64,000 bases of DNA. Origin: Flammeovirgaceae bacterium 311. GTDB taxonomy: Bacteria; Bacteroidota; Bacteroidia; Cytophagales; Cyclobacteriaceae. Under the pieces are notes generated by a model. The model worked only from the letters and a program-made list of their open reading frames with translations, ran no database searches and was not told the DNA's origin. Positions 51,601 through 60,226 of this stretch are shown piece after piece. The stretch spans positions 5,336,001 to 5,400,000 of the forward strand of contig CP004371.1 in assembly GCA_000597885.1 (NCBI GenBank). Reading direction: 5' to 3'. Position 1 is the stretch's first letter. Each line of letters opens with the position of its first letter. Made by a program: the position numbers and the translations under genes.

Positions 51601-52716
51601 ATGTCACAAAAAGTAAAATTCATTAATATAAATCAGTCATCTTTCTTTGCCACAGTACGCAAAAGAGTAGATGCCTACTTCAAAGAAAATGGTATATCTA
51701 AAAATGGTAACAGCCTTTTGTGGACCAAGACCGTTATCTATCTGCTGGGTTTTGTTTCCCTCTACCTGCTGATTATTTCGGGCTGGTTTGGCGCCTGGGC
51801 TATGCTCGGCATGGCTGTTATGCTGGGCGTGTTTTCAGCATTTATCGGCTTTAATATTTGCCACGATGCTATACATGGCTCATTCTCCGGAAATCAAAAG
51901 GTAAACAGAGGCCTTAGTTACCTGTTTCACCTGATTGGGGCCAATCCCTACCTTTGGGATATTACGCATAACATCGTACACCACACGTATACCAACATAC
52001 CCGGCCATGACGAAGACATTGAGATAGCCCCGGGACTTATTCGTCTGGATGAAAATGAAAAAATAAACAAGGTGCAGCGCTATCAGCATTTTTATGCCTT
52101 TTTTTTATATGGGCTGGCGTCTCTCTCCTGGGTTCTGCGCAAAGATTATATCAAGTTTTTTCAGAAACAGATTGGGCAGCACACTGCAAAACATCCTAAA
52201 ATAGAGTACTTCAACTTATTCTTCTTTAAAATACTTTATTATTTTCTCTTTATCGGAATGCCGCTGCTGCTGCTTGATATAAGCTGGTGGCAGTTAGCAA
52301 TCGGTTTTCTGATGATGCACCTGGCAGAAGGTTTTGTCATGGGGCTGGTCTTTCAGCTGGCTCACGTGGTAGAGGGTACTGATTTTCCGCTTCCCAATGA
52401 GCAGGGAAATGTAGAAGAGGCCTGGGCTGTGCACCAAATGCGGACTACTGCCAATTTCGCTCCAAAAAGCAAAATAGCCAGTTTTCTTTTAGGTGGGCTA
52501 AACAGGCAGATTGAACATCACCTTTTTCCCAGGGTTAGCCATGTACATTACCCTTCTATCTCTGTTATTATCAGGCAAACAGCCAAAGAGTTTAACCTGC
52601 CCTATATAGAAAGCTCTTCTATCTATACTGCCTTACGCTCACACTACAGGATTCTAAGAAAACTGGGTAAAGAGGCTTATTTAGAGCAGCATGGTAGTAT
52701 GCGTGCTTTGAAATAG
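51601..52716 (+). CDS. Membrane fatty acid desaturase (acyl-lipid/CoA type)
   Basis: 371 residues with four or more hydrophobic helices. The three histidine boxes are H-D-A-I-H (88-92), H-N-I-V-H-H (123-128) and Q-I-E-H-H (about 302-306), the last in the form Q-x-x-H-H found in front-end (delta-5/delta-6-like) and linoleoyl-CoA desaturases. These bind the di-iron centre that inserts a double bond. No cytochrome b5 domain is fused at the front, so it takes electrons from a separate carrier. It likely adjusts membrane fluidity. Monocistronic; the start at 51601 gives the complete N-terminus. Confidence 0.92.
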   Translation: MSQKVKFININQSSFFATVRKRVDAYFKENGISKNGNSLLWTKTVIYLLGFVSLYLLIISGWFGAWAMLGMAVMLGVFSAFIGFNICHDAIHGSFSGNQKVNRGLSYLFHLIGANPYLWDITHNIVHHTYTNIPGHDEDIEIAPGLIRLDENEKINKVQRYQHFYAFFLYGLASLSWVLRKDYIKFFQKQIGQHTAKHPKIEYFNLFFFKILYYFLFIGMPLLLLDISWWQLAIGFLMMHLAEGFVMGLVFQLAHVVEGTDFPLPNEQGNVEEAWAVHQMRTTANFAPKSKIASFLLGGLNRQIEHHLFPRVSHVHYPSISVIIRQTAKEFNLPYIESSSIYTALRSHYRILRKLGKEAYLEQHGSMRALK

Positions 52717-52948
52717 CAACCCCCTCGGCGATATTTTTTTAGGCAACATATTTTATTTGTACTTCAGGCAGGGATGATGTTTCAGGGATAGCATCATAAT
52801 CTGTTCATGTACAAACTGATATGTCAATATCTGATTTTTGTCATTGATTTCTAGAATTGGAATGATTACATTTATTATTACCAGAGGGCAAGTATTCAAA
52901 AAGCCTGGCGGGTATAGAATATCTGTTTTGTCATCTTAATTTTAGCTG

Positions 52949-53758
52949 ATGATCTATAAAAAGTATCTCCCCTCCATTGCATTACAGCCCTTTGTGATGT
53001 GCTATTACATATGGGAACACCAGGAGCAGCTGGCAGAGGCAATACAGGTGCAGTCGCCTCCCAATGGGTTGGGCGGCATAGTATTCAATTACGGCGATCC
53101 TTACCATGTTTTAAATGATAGAAAGGAGTGGGAGCGGGTGCCTTATTGTTTTGTAGCCGGGCAATTCACCAAAAACTACTCCCTGCGCCTGAGCGGAAAG
53201 ATTGGCATCGTCGGGATAGTTTTCTGGCCGGCCGGACTCTCTCATTTGCTGGGCACGCCTATGTCGGCCTTTACCGATCAGCGTTTTGATTTAAATCTGG
53301 TTTTAGGAAAAGAGGCTGCCCTGCTGGAGCACCAGTTCCTGGAAAGTAGCACGCCCCATCAAAGAATAGCAGTGATAGAACAGTTTCTGCAACAAAAGCT
53401 GGGCAGGGCAAGCATTAAATTAGATGTGGTAGATCACGCAATTAGTGCTATTGCGAAAAATAAAGGTATTTTGTCTATCAACCAGCTATCAGACGACCTT
53501 TGTATCAGCCCCAGGCAATTCCGCAGGCGTTTTACAGAAAAGGTGGGCGTGAGCCCCAAGCTGTTATCGCGCATAAAAAGATTTAATTACATCTCACAGC
53601 TTTCCGCTGAAGCTACGGCTAAATGGACGGATATCGTGCATGAGGGCGGGTATTACGATCAGGCTCACTTTATCCGTGATTTCTGTATTTTCTCCGGCAA
53701 AAAACCATCCGATTTTGTCAATTACAGCCGCTCACTGGCCCGATTGGTGGGTGCTTAA
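52949..53758 (+). CDS. AraC-family transcriptional regulator
   Basis: 269 residues. The N-terminal 150 form a ligand-type domain seen in many Bacteroidota AraC regulators (Y-L-P-S-I-A-L-Q-P-F-V-M-C-Y-Y-I-W-E, then G-I-V-F-N-Y-G-D-P-Y, and G-I-V-F-W-P-A-G-L-S-H-L-L-G). The AraC double helix-turn-helix is at about 165-262, with I-N-Q-L-S-D-D-L-C-I-S-P-R-Q-F-R-R-R-F and G-Y-Y-D-Q-A-H-F-I-R-D-F. It probably controls the SnoaL-like gene that starts 99 bp downstream on the same strand. Confidence 0.9.
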   Translation: MIYKKYLPSIALQPFVMCYYIWEHQEQLAEAIQVQSPPNGLGGIVFNYGDPYHVLNDRKEWERVPYCFVAGQFTKNYSLRLSGKIGIVGIVFWPAGLSHLLGTPMSAFTDQRFDLNLVLGKEAALLEHQFLESSTPHQRIAVIEQFLQQKLGRASIKLDVVDHAISAIAKNKGILSINQLSDDLCISPRQFRRRFTEKVGVSPKLLSRIKRFNYISQLSAEATAKWTDIVHEGGYYDQAHFIRDFCIFSGKKPSDFVNYSRSLARLVGA

Positions 53759-53856
53759 GAATGACCGTTTTTTACAATACTTAGATCTGCTTCAGGACTA
53801 ATTTAGTGTATCAAATATTTCATTTTAACAACTCAAACAATAAGGAGATTTTAGCC

Positions 53857-54246
53857 ATGATGACTACAGAACAAAGCCGTAAGCTGATTCAGGAGTATGC
53901 AGAAGCGATCAGTAAGGATAAGTCCGATGCTATTCTTGATAAGTATATGAATGATGATGAACTGAAAGGGCATATCATCATTTTTGAAACAGGCCTGCCC
54001 AATTACCAGCTTGTTGCCAAAGATATTGTTGCAGAAGGCAATAAAGTGGTAGTACGGGGTACAGTAGAAGGCGAACATAAAGGCGATCTTTTTGGCGTGC
54101 CGCCAACCGGCAAAAAAGTAAAGGTAGATGGCCTTATCATGTATGAATTGGCTGACAATAAAATTGTAAATCACTGGATGCAGTTTGACACTGTAGCATT
54201 AATGCAGCAGATTGGTGCCATGCCGGTGCCGGCTAATGAGCATTAA
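53857..54246 (+). CDS. SnoaL-like (NTF2-fold) protein
   Basis: 129 residues from the ATG at 53857; AAGGAG lies about 10 bp upstream of it, a rare good ribosome-binding site here, which favours this start over the open frame from 53806. The sequence follows the SnoaL/ester-cyclase pattern: a helix at the front, Y-Q-L-V-A-K-D-I-V-A-E-G-N-K-V-V-V-R-G-T-V-E-G, F-G-V-P-P-T-G-K-K-V-K-V-D-G-L-I-M-Y-E-L-A-D-N-K-I-V-N-H-W. NTF2-fold proteins of this kind include polyketide cyclases and dehydratases; the activity is unknown. It probably forms a unit with the AraC gene upstream. A terminator follows at 54347-54390. Confidence 0.85.
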   Translation: MMTTEQSRKLIQEYAEAISKDKSDAILDKYMNDDELKGHIIIFETGLPNYQLVAKDIVAEGNKVVVRGTVEGEHKGDLFGVPPTGKKVKVDGLIMYELADNKIVNHWMQFDTVALMQQIGAMPVPANEH

Positions 54247-54759
54247 CTTTTAGCATACAGCTGTCTATAACATTTATCCATTCGATCAGTCAGAAAAAGT
54301 CCCCAATATCTGAACGGAGGGAAAAGCAATTTGTAAAGTATTTGTCAAGCCGGCGTTTGCAGCAAAAACGCCGGCTTATTTATTTGATTTCCAGTGTTGA
54401 TGAGAGAACACTGCTCGCATTCCAGTTACAGCATCCTGACATACAGGTTCTTACTGCATGCATTGCCTGATCAGCGTTTACAATCTGCCACAAAAAAAAT
54501 TGGTTTTAATCTGTTTCATCCAGTAGTTCATCATCTATTAAATAAGCAGCTGTTCACCCTCAATAACCTCTCACCGTTGAGGGGATATAAATAGTGCCTG
54601 CTTAGCATCTTCTCATTGTGGTACAGCTTATTACTGAATGCGTCCACTGATTCATAATAAATTAATATAGATAGAATCATAACAATCCCTGTGTTAGCTT
54701 GTATAAATAGGAGGGATATTATAGAATATTTTTATGTTATAATCTAAATTTTTAAACCT
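54247..54759. other. Intergenic region before the curlin gene
   Basis: 513 bp. It contains the terminator of the SnoaL-like gene and then A/T-rich sequence that must carry the curlin gene promoter; I see no exact TAnnTTTG box. No gene was accepted here. Confidence 0.5.
54347..54390 (+). terminator. Rho-independent terminator after the SnoaL-like gene
   Basis: AAGCCGGCGTTT (54347-54358) pairs perfectly with AAACGCCGGCTT (54366-54377) over the loop GCAGCAA, followed by ATTTATTTG. Confidence 0.82.
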
Positions 54760-55545
54760 ATGAAAAAACTTAACCTAATTTTAGCCATTATGGTAGCACC
54801 ATGTTTAGCCATGGCGCAGAATGAGCTGACCATTGAGCAGGTTGGTAGTGAACTTGTTACAGAAATTGAACAAACAGGAAACAATAACCTACTCGATGTT
54901 TCACAGCGGGGTACCACACAAATGGTACAGGTAATGCAATCCGGTAATGGCAACTGGGCCTACCAGGACCAGGAGGGTAATTCAAATGGTATTAACCTGG
55001 TGCAATCGGGTAGCGGCAACTACACCATGCAGTTTCAGGGAGGTGAGTTTAACACTGCCAACATTGATCAGGTAGGAAGCAATGGATATGTATATATAGA
55101 GCAATTTGGGACCTCCAACATTGCAGAAGCTAATCAGCTTGAAGGTACTATGAGCGGATCTCTTGAACAGTTTCAATGGGGAGATCTCAACATAGCTTCC
55201 GTAGAACAGGTAGAAGGTATGGATAATGTAGCGTGGCAAGGCCAGTATGGCGACCAAAACTGGGCTGAAGCATTTCAGATGGGCAACAGGCTGTGGGCAG
55301 TTCAATACCAGGAAGGTATTCTGAATACGTCTGCCATAGCACAGTATGGCAGCGACCAATGGGGTGAAATTGAGCAGTACGGCAACAACAACATAGGTGC
55401 CATTGGTCAGGTAGGCACCAATCACTTAGGCTATATTGGTCAGTGGGGCAATGGCAACACTGCAGCCATATTACAGACTGGTAGTGGAAAAACTGCCATT
55501 GTTACCCAGGTAGGTAATAACAACATAATTGGTATTGTTCAGTAA
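54760..55545 (+). CDS. Curlin-repeat amyloid subunit (CsgA/CsgB-like)
   Basis: 261 residues. A signal peptide (cleavage after M-A-Q, about residue 20) is followed by about 11 repeats of roughly 22 residues built on the curlin pattern, with Asn and two Gln-x-Gly steps per repeat (G-N-N-N-L-L-D-V-S-Q-R-G; N-N-N-I-G-A-I-G-Q-V-G). This is the beta-solenoid that forms extracellular amyloid. E. coli CsgA has five repeats, so this one is about twice as long. It is the only curlin gene in the window; the export genes csgG, csgF and csgE lie downstream on the other strand. CsgA or CsgB role cannot be told. Confidence 0.92.
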   Translation: MKKLNLILAIMVAPCLAMAQNELTIEQVGSELVTEIEQTGNNNLLDVSQRGTTQMVQVMQSGNGNWAYQDQEGNSNGINLVQSGSGNYTMQFQGGEFNTANIDQVGSNGYVYIEQFGTSNIAEANQLEGTMSGSLEQFQWGDLNIASVEQVEGMDNVAWQGQYGDQNWAEAFQMGNRLWAVQYQEGILNTSAIAQYGSDQWGEIEQYGNNNIGAIGQVGTNHLGYIGQWGNGNTAAILQTGSGKTAIVTQVGNNNIIGIVQ

Positions 55546-55560
55546 TTTAGTATTCCTGTA

Positions 55561-55613
55561 CACCCACAAAAAAAGAGGCTGTCTGCATGAGACAGCCTCT
55601 TTTTTTGTGGGTG
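55561..55613. terminator. Long bidirectional terminator (24-bp perfect stem)
   Basis: Positions 55561-55584 pair perfectly with 55590-55613 around the loop GCATG. The stem holds AGAGGCTGTCT flanked by A7 and T7 tracts, so it can stop transcription from the curlin gene (+) and from the propeller lipoprotein gene (-). Confidence 0.92.
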
Positions 55614-55619
55614 TTTTGC

Positions 55620-57119
55620 TTATTTCCAATCGGGCATGGTGGCATTTGAGAAAAGCTTTACCCGCTCACTGCCATCAGATGCATTCATCATCCAGACATC
55701 AGTGGTACCAATGCCATCATTCGGGGTGTTCACAAATATGACTTTAGCACCATCAGGAGAGTATTGGGGGTAAAGGTCGTTGGTGCCATCAGGCTTATTA
55801 CGGGAAAGATCCACACGGCCGGAGCCATTTGCCGCTATGCTGAAAATATGTGCATCCAGCTGCCTTCCCTCCAGGTTTTCGAAACCAGATACATCGTGGG
55901 TATATAAAATACTGTTGCCATCGATGGAGAAGGTCGGGCTTTCGACACGGCCGGGAAGGTTGTTTACCAGCTGCTGCATGCCGGAGCCATTGGCATTCAT
56001 GATGTAAATTTCAGAATCGTTAATATCAGTACCAATGGTCTGGGCTACTATTTTATCGCCGTTTTCGGCCCAGTCTACCATCCTGAAATGACGGTTTGCC
56101 GGCGCAGTGGCTACCAGGCTAAGGCCGGAGCCATCGCGTGCAATGCGGTACAGTTTGTCGTAATTGGCGTAGAGCAGCTGCCCTCCATCCGGCGACCAGG
56201 CAAAGCCAATGCCCTGGTTGTGGTAACCGGTAACCGGTACCCGGGTAATTTGCCGTTTACTGGAGCCATCCCTGTTCATTGTATATATCTGCGGCTCCAC
56301 GCCAACATTGGAAGAATAGGCAATCACATCGCGCTGAGGATTTAGGCGGGGCCACCATTCCCGGCTAAAATCGTGAGTTAAGCGAAATGTATTGGCTTCA
56401 GTACCATCTGAGCTGTAAATGTCGTAATTACCATCTGTTGCGCGGGCAAACAGGTAGCGGGCCTCTGGCAAAGAAAGGGTTGTAAAGCTCCAGACCTCTC
56501 CATTGGAGGTACTCCCACTCTGGTCTCTTACAACCACCTGCCAGAAATATGTGGTGCCATACATCAGGTTACCGGCCACCACACTAGTATCTGAAACTTC
56601 GCTGGCAATTCTGGTTCTTTCAGCAGTGCCCGACTGGTAGAGATACACATCATAGGTTAAGGAATCTGCGTTGTCAGTGTCGGGAGCCTCCCAGCTCAGG
56701 GTAACATCGATAGGCTGTCCGCTTGCACTTGCTGCAGGAGAGGGGCTGCCTGGCTGCCCGGGTGTATTACCTGCATCTGTCCGCTCCAGCACCAGGGTTA
56801 CATCGCTCTGCCCTGTATTTTGTACTGCTACCGTTACAGTTTTGGTTTTATAACCCTTTTTCTGAGCTGATATACTATAATCGCCCCTGGATATATTGTT
56901 GATGGTGAAGATACCTTCCTCATTGGTAACAGGGGCTGAAGTTGCTGGATTTGTAGTGATGCTGGCTGTTTGTATAGGATTATTCGTTTCAGCATCGATC
57001 ACCACACCCCTGATAGAGCCACTGCCGGTTGGCGCTATGGTATCTTCGTTACACGCCACAATGCCCCCTGCCAGCAGGAGAAAGCATATTAACTGAAGGG
57101 TTATATATTTTTTAAACAT
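55620..57119 (-). CDS. Lipoprotein with carboxypeptidase-like, fibronectin-III-like and TolB-type propeller domains
   Basis: 499 residues from the ATG at 57119 (the open frame upstream is not signal-like). Lipobox A-C at about residue 23 followed by N-E-D-T. Domains in order: carboxypeptidase-regulatory-like (about 35-115; G-S-I-R-G-V-V-I-D-A-E-T-N-N-P-I, G-D-Y-S-I-S-A-Q-K-K-G-Y), fibronectin-III-like (about 120-220; D-V-T-L-S-W-E-A-P-D-T-D), and a TolB/PD40-like propeller (about 225-495) with repeats such as F-A-W-S-P-D-G-G-Q-L-L, P-Q-Y-S-P-D-G-A-K-V-I-F-V. It sits within the curli locus between the subunit gene and csgG, so a link to curli at the cell surface is possible but not shown. Confidence 0.85.
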   Translation of the reverse strand: MFKKYITLQLICFLLLAGGIVACNEDTIAPTGSGSIRGVVIDAETNNPIQTASITTNPATSAPVTNEEGIFTINNISRGDYSISAQKKGYKTKTVTVAVQNTGQSDVTLVLERTDAGNTPGQPGSPSPAASASGQPIDVTLSWEAPDTDNADSLTYDVYLYQSGTAERTRIASEVSDTSVVAGNLMYGTTYFWQVVVRDQSGSTSNGEVWSFTTLSLPEARYLFARATDGNYDIYSSDGTEANTFRLTHDFSREWWPRLNPQRDVIAYSSNVGVEPQIYTMNRDGSSKRQITRVPVTGYHNQGIGFAWSPDGGQLLYANYDKLYRIARDGSGLSLVATAPANRHFRMVDWAENGDKIVAQTIGTDINDSEIYIMNANGSGMQQLVNNLPGRVESPTFSIDGNSILYTHDVSGFENLEGRQLDAHIFSIAANGSGRVDLSRNKPDGTNDLYPQYSPDGAKVIFVNTPNDGIGTTDVWMMNASDGSERVKLFSNATMPDWK

Positions 57120-57351
57120 GTACACTTTAATAGACAATGAGACTACAGTAATGGAATGGTCACGCTTCAGGTGACAGAGGATACTGTCTGGCATCCTCAG
57201 CCCCGTACAAGTACTGAACGGATGAATGTTTATTTATTTTTAAAAAAGGCTATAAATTATGTATCCGTGGCTAAGCCGTAGTAAATTATAAATTTCTGTA
57301 AGTCAGTGTGTTGATGTTTGTCAGGTACTGATAATTTATTCATAGTACTGC

Positions 57352-58740
57352 TTATCTGTTCATTCCAAAATAAAAGTTAATACCTACTTTCCCGCTCCAG
57401 AAATAGTCGTTGAACCGGCCCTGCTCCACTTCATCGAAGCTGTCGTTCAGCATATAGGAGCTGGAAGCGTTAAAATCCAGCCCAATCCGGTCTGTTAGGA
57501 GGTATTCCATTCCAAGTCCGGCTTTTACGTAGGGGTGCAGGCCTGCAGCGCCAAAATCACTGAAAATATTATCCCTCACCAAAGTGCCTCCACCCAGCTG
57601 CAGGTAGGGCGTATGCCGCAGTTTAGGAAACAGGTTATAGTTCAGATCTATTTCTGCCCAGTTTACACTAAGATTAAAGATCTCCCGCGTTGCCAGCGTT
57701 CCTCTGCCAAGCTTCAGGTCGAAGGCCAGGCCATTTCGTCTGTTGATTCTCAAACCTATCTCTCCCAGGGGCCTCACCACAGGATCTGCATAATCTCCCC
57801 TGTATAAGATTCCCCCTGCTGCTATGCTTGCACCTATCGGGCTCCGCCGCTCATGCTGTAGTTGCCCGTGAATGTTGGCGGTTTGTATGGCTTCTTTTTC
57901 CTGCAGGTATTCTTGTACAACGCCTGATTTCATGGCATCAGTACTCTCCGCTTTCCAGTAGCCAGCCAGCATTCCCTCTATAATCAGGCTTTGTACGGCT
58001 TTGTTGATGGCTTCTTTTACTGCTATCTCGGTGGGCTCGTTGTAGGTAAAACCTGTTTCAGCCTCCAGCAGGCGTTTGAATTTCACATATCGGAAAAGGC
58101 CAAAATCGACCGACTGCGACAGGATAGTTTTAGAGGTGTACACAGTCTTGAGAATTTCCCCGGTACTCGAGGAAACAGCTCTCAAATAAACAGTAATCTT
58201 ATCTTCCCGGTACTGACCCGATGCGCCGGCGCCAAAATACCTGAGACCGGCACCGCCCGTTACCACATTGGCATCATAGGAAATAATACCACCTTCCAGG
58301 ATAACGCCCGCAAACAGCAGAGCGGGTAAAGCAGGCTGCTCTTTACCGGTAATTGCCTGGGCTTCGGCCCGGGTAGAGCGTATAATTTTGCGCTCATTGA
58401 GCAGGTTGCCTAAATTCTCCCGCTCAATGGGAGTAAACCAGCCTGACTCGTTCAGGGAATTTATCAGGATAGAGGTTGCTCCCTGCGTTACTGCTGTAGA
58501 CCAGTTAGTGCCGGTAACCGATGGTTTATACTGCCCCGTCTGGTCTCTGAATTTATAAACGGCAGCAACTACTTTTTGCTGTGGTACCGGCAGGTTCATC
58601 ATATCCCCGGAACCAGGGGCCGGAACCCCCAGCATAGCACCAGATGTATGCAGTGGCTGATTGAAATAAGGGCTGCAGGCAGCAAACAGAAACAGGATCA
58701 GCAGCAAGGTACTTAAGCCCCGGAAAAAGGTATATGGCAT
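57352..58740 (-). CDS. csgG: CsgG-like curli secretion channel with C-terminal beta-barrel
   Basis: 462 residues from the ATG at 58740, which gives a lipoprotein signal (lipobox F-A-A-C, Cys 22); the open frame reaches 58881 but overlaps csgF. The CsgG domain (about 40-270) shows V-V-A-A-V-Y-K-F-R-D-Q-T-G-Q-Y, G-W-F-T-P-I-E-R-E-N-L-G-N-L-L-N-E-R-K, A-G-V-I-L-E-G-G-I-I-S-Y and V-D-F-G-L-F-R-Y-V-K. CsgG forms the outer-membrane pore for curli subunits. The C-terminal 165 residues are an added outer-membrane beta-barrel-like region (G-L-A-F-D-L-K-L-G-R-G, ending F-Y-F-G-M-N-R), absent in the 277-residue E. coli protein. It follows csgF by 88 bp. Confidence 0.9.
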   Translation of the reverse strand: MPYTFFRGLSTLLLILFLFAACSPYFNQPLHTSGAMLGVPAPGSGDMMNLPVPQQKVVAAVYKFRDQTGQYKPSVTGTNWSTAVTQGATSILINSLNESGWFTPIERENLGNLLNERKIIRSTRAEAQAITGKEQPALPALLFAGVILEGGIISYDANVVTGGAGLRYFGAGASGQYREDKITVYLRAVSSSTGEILKTVYTSKTILSQSVDFGLFRYVKFKRLLEAETGFTYNEPTEIAVKEAINKAVQSLIIEGMLAGYWKAESTDAMKSGVVQEYLQEKEAIQTANIHGQLQHERRSPIGASIAAGGILYRGDYADPVVRPLGEIGLRINRRNGLAFDLKLGRGTLATREIFNLSVNWAEIDLNYNLFPKLRHTPYLQLGGGTLVRDNIFSDFGAAGLHPYVKAGLGMEYLLTDRIGLDFNASSSYMLNDSFDEVEQGRFNDYFWSGKVGINFYFGMNR

Positions 58741-58828
58741 TATAAATGGTGGCCTATGCATAAGCGTAAATGGTGGCAAAGCAGGGTGGAAAGGCGGTGG
58801 CAGGCACCGCCTTAAATAGTACTTTCTG

Positions 58829-59245
58829 CTAGAAATAAGGGATGGTAACGGTGGTCCGGTCTCCTGTGCCGGAGTCAACAATAATTATTTCAATGCCACT
58901 GCTTCCTTCCGATACATCTATCTGAAAGTTGCCGATTGTGTAACTGCCTGGTTCCAGACCTTCTTCGCCAAACTGAGAGCTTACCAGCTGCCTGGATAGC
59001 TGGTTCAGAATCTGCCGGTTTAAGTTTTCCTGAAAATTGTCCAGCGGGCTCCTGTTCAGCAGGCTGTTTGTCTGCGCATTTGGGTCTGCTATCTTATCCT
59101 GTGCCTGTGCGGAACTCAGTAACCACTGATAATTAAAAGTATCTCCTCCAAAAGCTGGGTTCTTGGGCTGGTATACCAGGTCCTGTGCCTGCAGGCTGGC
59201 CGCTCCAAATAAACAGAAAATCAAAACCGAAAAAATTTTCTTCAT
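58829..59245 (-). CDS. csgF: Curli assembly factor CsgF
   Basis: 138 residues. A signal peptide (cleavage after L-Q-A, about residue 20) precedes the CsgF pattern: Q-D-L-V-Y-Q-P-K-N-P-A-F-G-G, N-Y-Q-W-L-L-S-S-A-Q-A-Q-D, then L-N-R-Q-I-L-N-Q-L-S-R-Q-L and F-G-E-E-G-L-E-P-G-S-Y-T-I-G-N-F-Q-I-D-V. CsgF plugs into CsgG and helps anchor the nucleator at the cell surface. It lies between csgE (34 bp) and csgG on the minus strand. Confidence 0.93.
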   Translation of the reverse strand: MKKIFSVLIFCLFGAASLQAQDLVYQPKNPAFGGDTFNYQWLLSSAQAQDKIADPNAQTNSLLNRSPLDNFQENLNRQILNQLSRQLVSSQFGEEGLEPGSYTIGNFQIDVSEGSSGIEIIIVDSGTGDRTTVTIPYF

Positions 59246-59279
59246 GACAGATTAAAAATTTATAGTCTAAACAGAGTAC

Positions 59280-59837
59280 TTAGAATACTTCACGAGCCTT
59301 TTTGCCTTCTGCTTCCAGCTGCTTGTTAAGCCGATCGTTTGCCAGGTATTCATAAACAACCCCCACCATATAAGTAGCCACTTCCTCTATGGTATCGTAC
59401 CTAGGCTGCAGGGGTTGCTCAAACAGTTTATCTTCATTTACAGATAGGGATACAATTGAAATATTGCCGGGGCTTGGTAGTTCTTCTATCAAAATCGTAA
59501 AATTCCTGGCCCCGGCAGGAGCTTCCCACTGCCGTTGAAACACGTCGTAAAAGTCACGTCCTGTTTTTGTAATGGTTTTGTCTATGATGAGTCCATCGAT
59601 CTCCAGATCAGCAGAGTTTATGATTTGCTGCTCGTACTGCCTGGGCTGCTCCGAAGGCAGTGGCTCTAGTGCACCGCCGTTCAGCTGCAGGGTGTCCTGT
59701 TTTACAGAGTCCTGTAATACCGGCCGGGGGGGCTTTACCTGGCCCTGCTGGGCATAGCTATTTCTGGCTCCTGCCATCAGCAGAAACAGGAGTAACAGGT
59801 AAACGTACCCTGGCATATGGAGCACTTTGGTTTTCAC
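59280..59837 (-). CDS. csgE: Curli secretion specificity factor CsgE
   Basis: 185 residues. The signal peptide ends at S-Y-A-Q (about residue 30). The first codon of the longest reading, at 59835-59837, is GTG; the next in-frame ATG (59816) would leave a signal without positive charges, so I keep the GTG. After a Pro/Gln-rich linker the CsgE domain begins near residue 77: L-E-I-D-G-L-I-I-D-K-T-I-T-K-T-G-R-D-F-Y-D-V-F, then F-T-I-L-I-E-E-L-P-S-P-G and S-V-N-E-D-K-L-F-E-Q-P-L-Q-P-R. CsgE caps CsgG and guides subunits. It is the first gene of csgEFG. No csgD or csgC is near. Confidence 0.92.
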   Translation of the reverse strand: MKTKVLHMPGYVYLLLLFLLMAGARNSYAQQGQVKPPRPVLQDSVKQDTLQLNGGALEPLPSEQPRQYEQQIINSADLEIDGLIIDKTITKTGRDFYDVFQRQWEAPAGARNFTILIEELPSPGNISIVSLSVNEDKLFEQPLQPRYDTIEEVATYMVGVVYEYLANDRLNKQLEAEGKKAREVF

Positions 59838-60226
59838 GCAAAATTTGAGAAGATAGAGCAGATAATGTTATTTTGATTTAACCCAACCAGCTGTATGATT
59901 GTTCTGCAAAGAGTACTCAAAATCATCCGGCATTTTTATGTCAGGCCAATCTCAACATAAAGTAATAAGGTTTCCAGGTACTCAACAGAGATTGGTAGTG
60001 CCTGCTATTTAGCATTTTACAGAAGGGCATCGTCAGGCAATTGTAGCTGATTTTAAATCTCCGCAAAATAATATCTCTTTGGTCTGCACCAATAAATATT
60101 AACCCCGACAGGCTTCGCCCGTTGTACTTGGTGTGTTTAGAACGATTTACTGCCTGATCAACAATGATCTACTTTTATTAAGGGCATACTGCCATCATAA
60201 AGCAGAAGTGGGGGCATTTTTTACAG
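59838..60226. other. Divergent intergenic region between csgE and an MFS gene
   Basis: 389 bp carrying the csgEFG promoter and the MFS gene promoter. No clear box, hairpin or gene could be supported. Confidence 0.4.

Noticed and set aside
54394-54594. 66-codon open frame before the curlin gene
   Set aside because: Its 5' part overlaps the end of a terminator region, composition is not protein-like and there is no ribosome-binding site.
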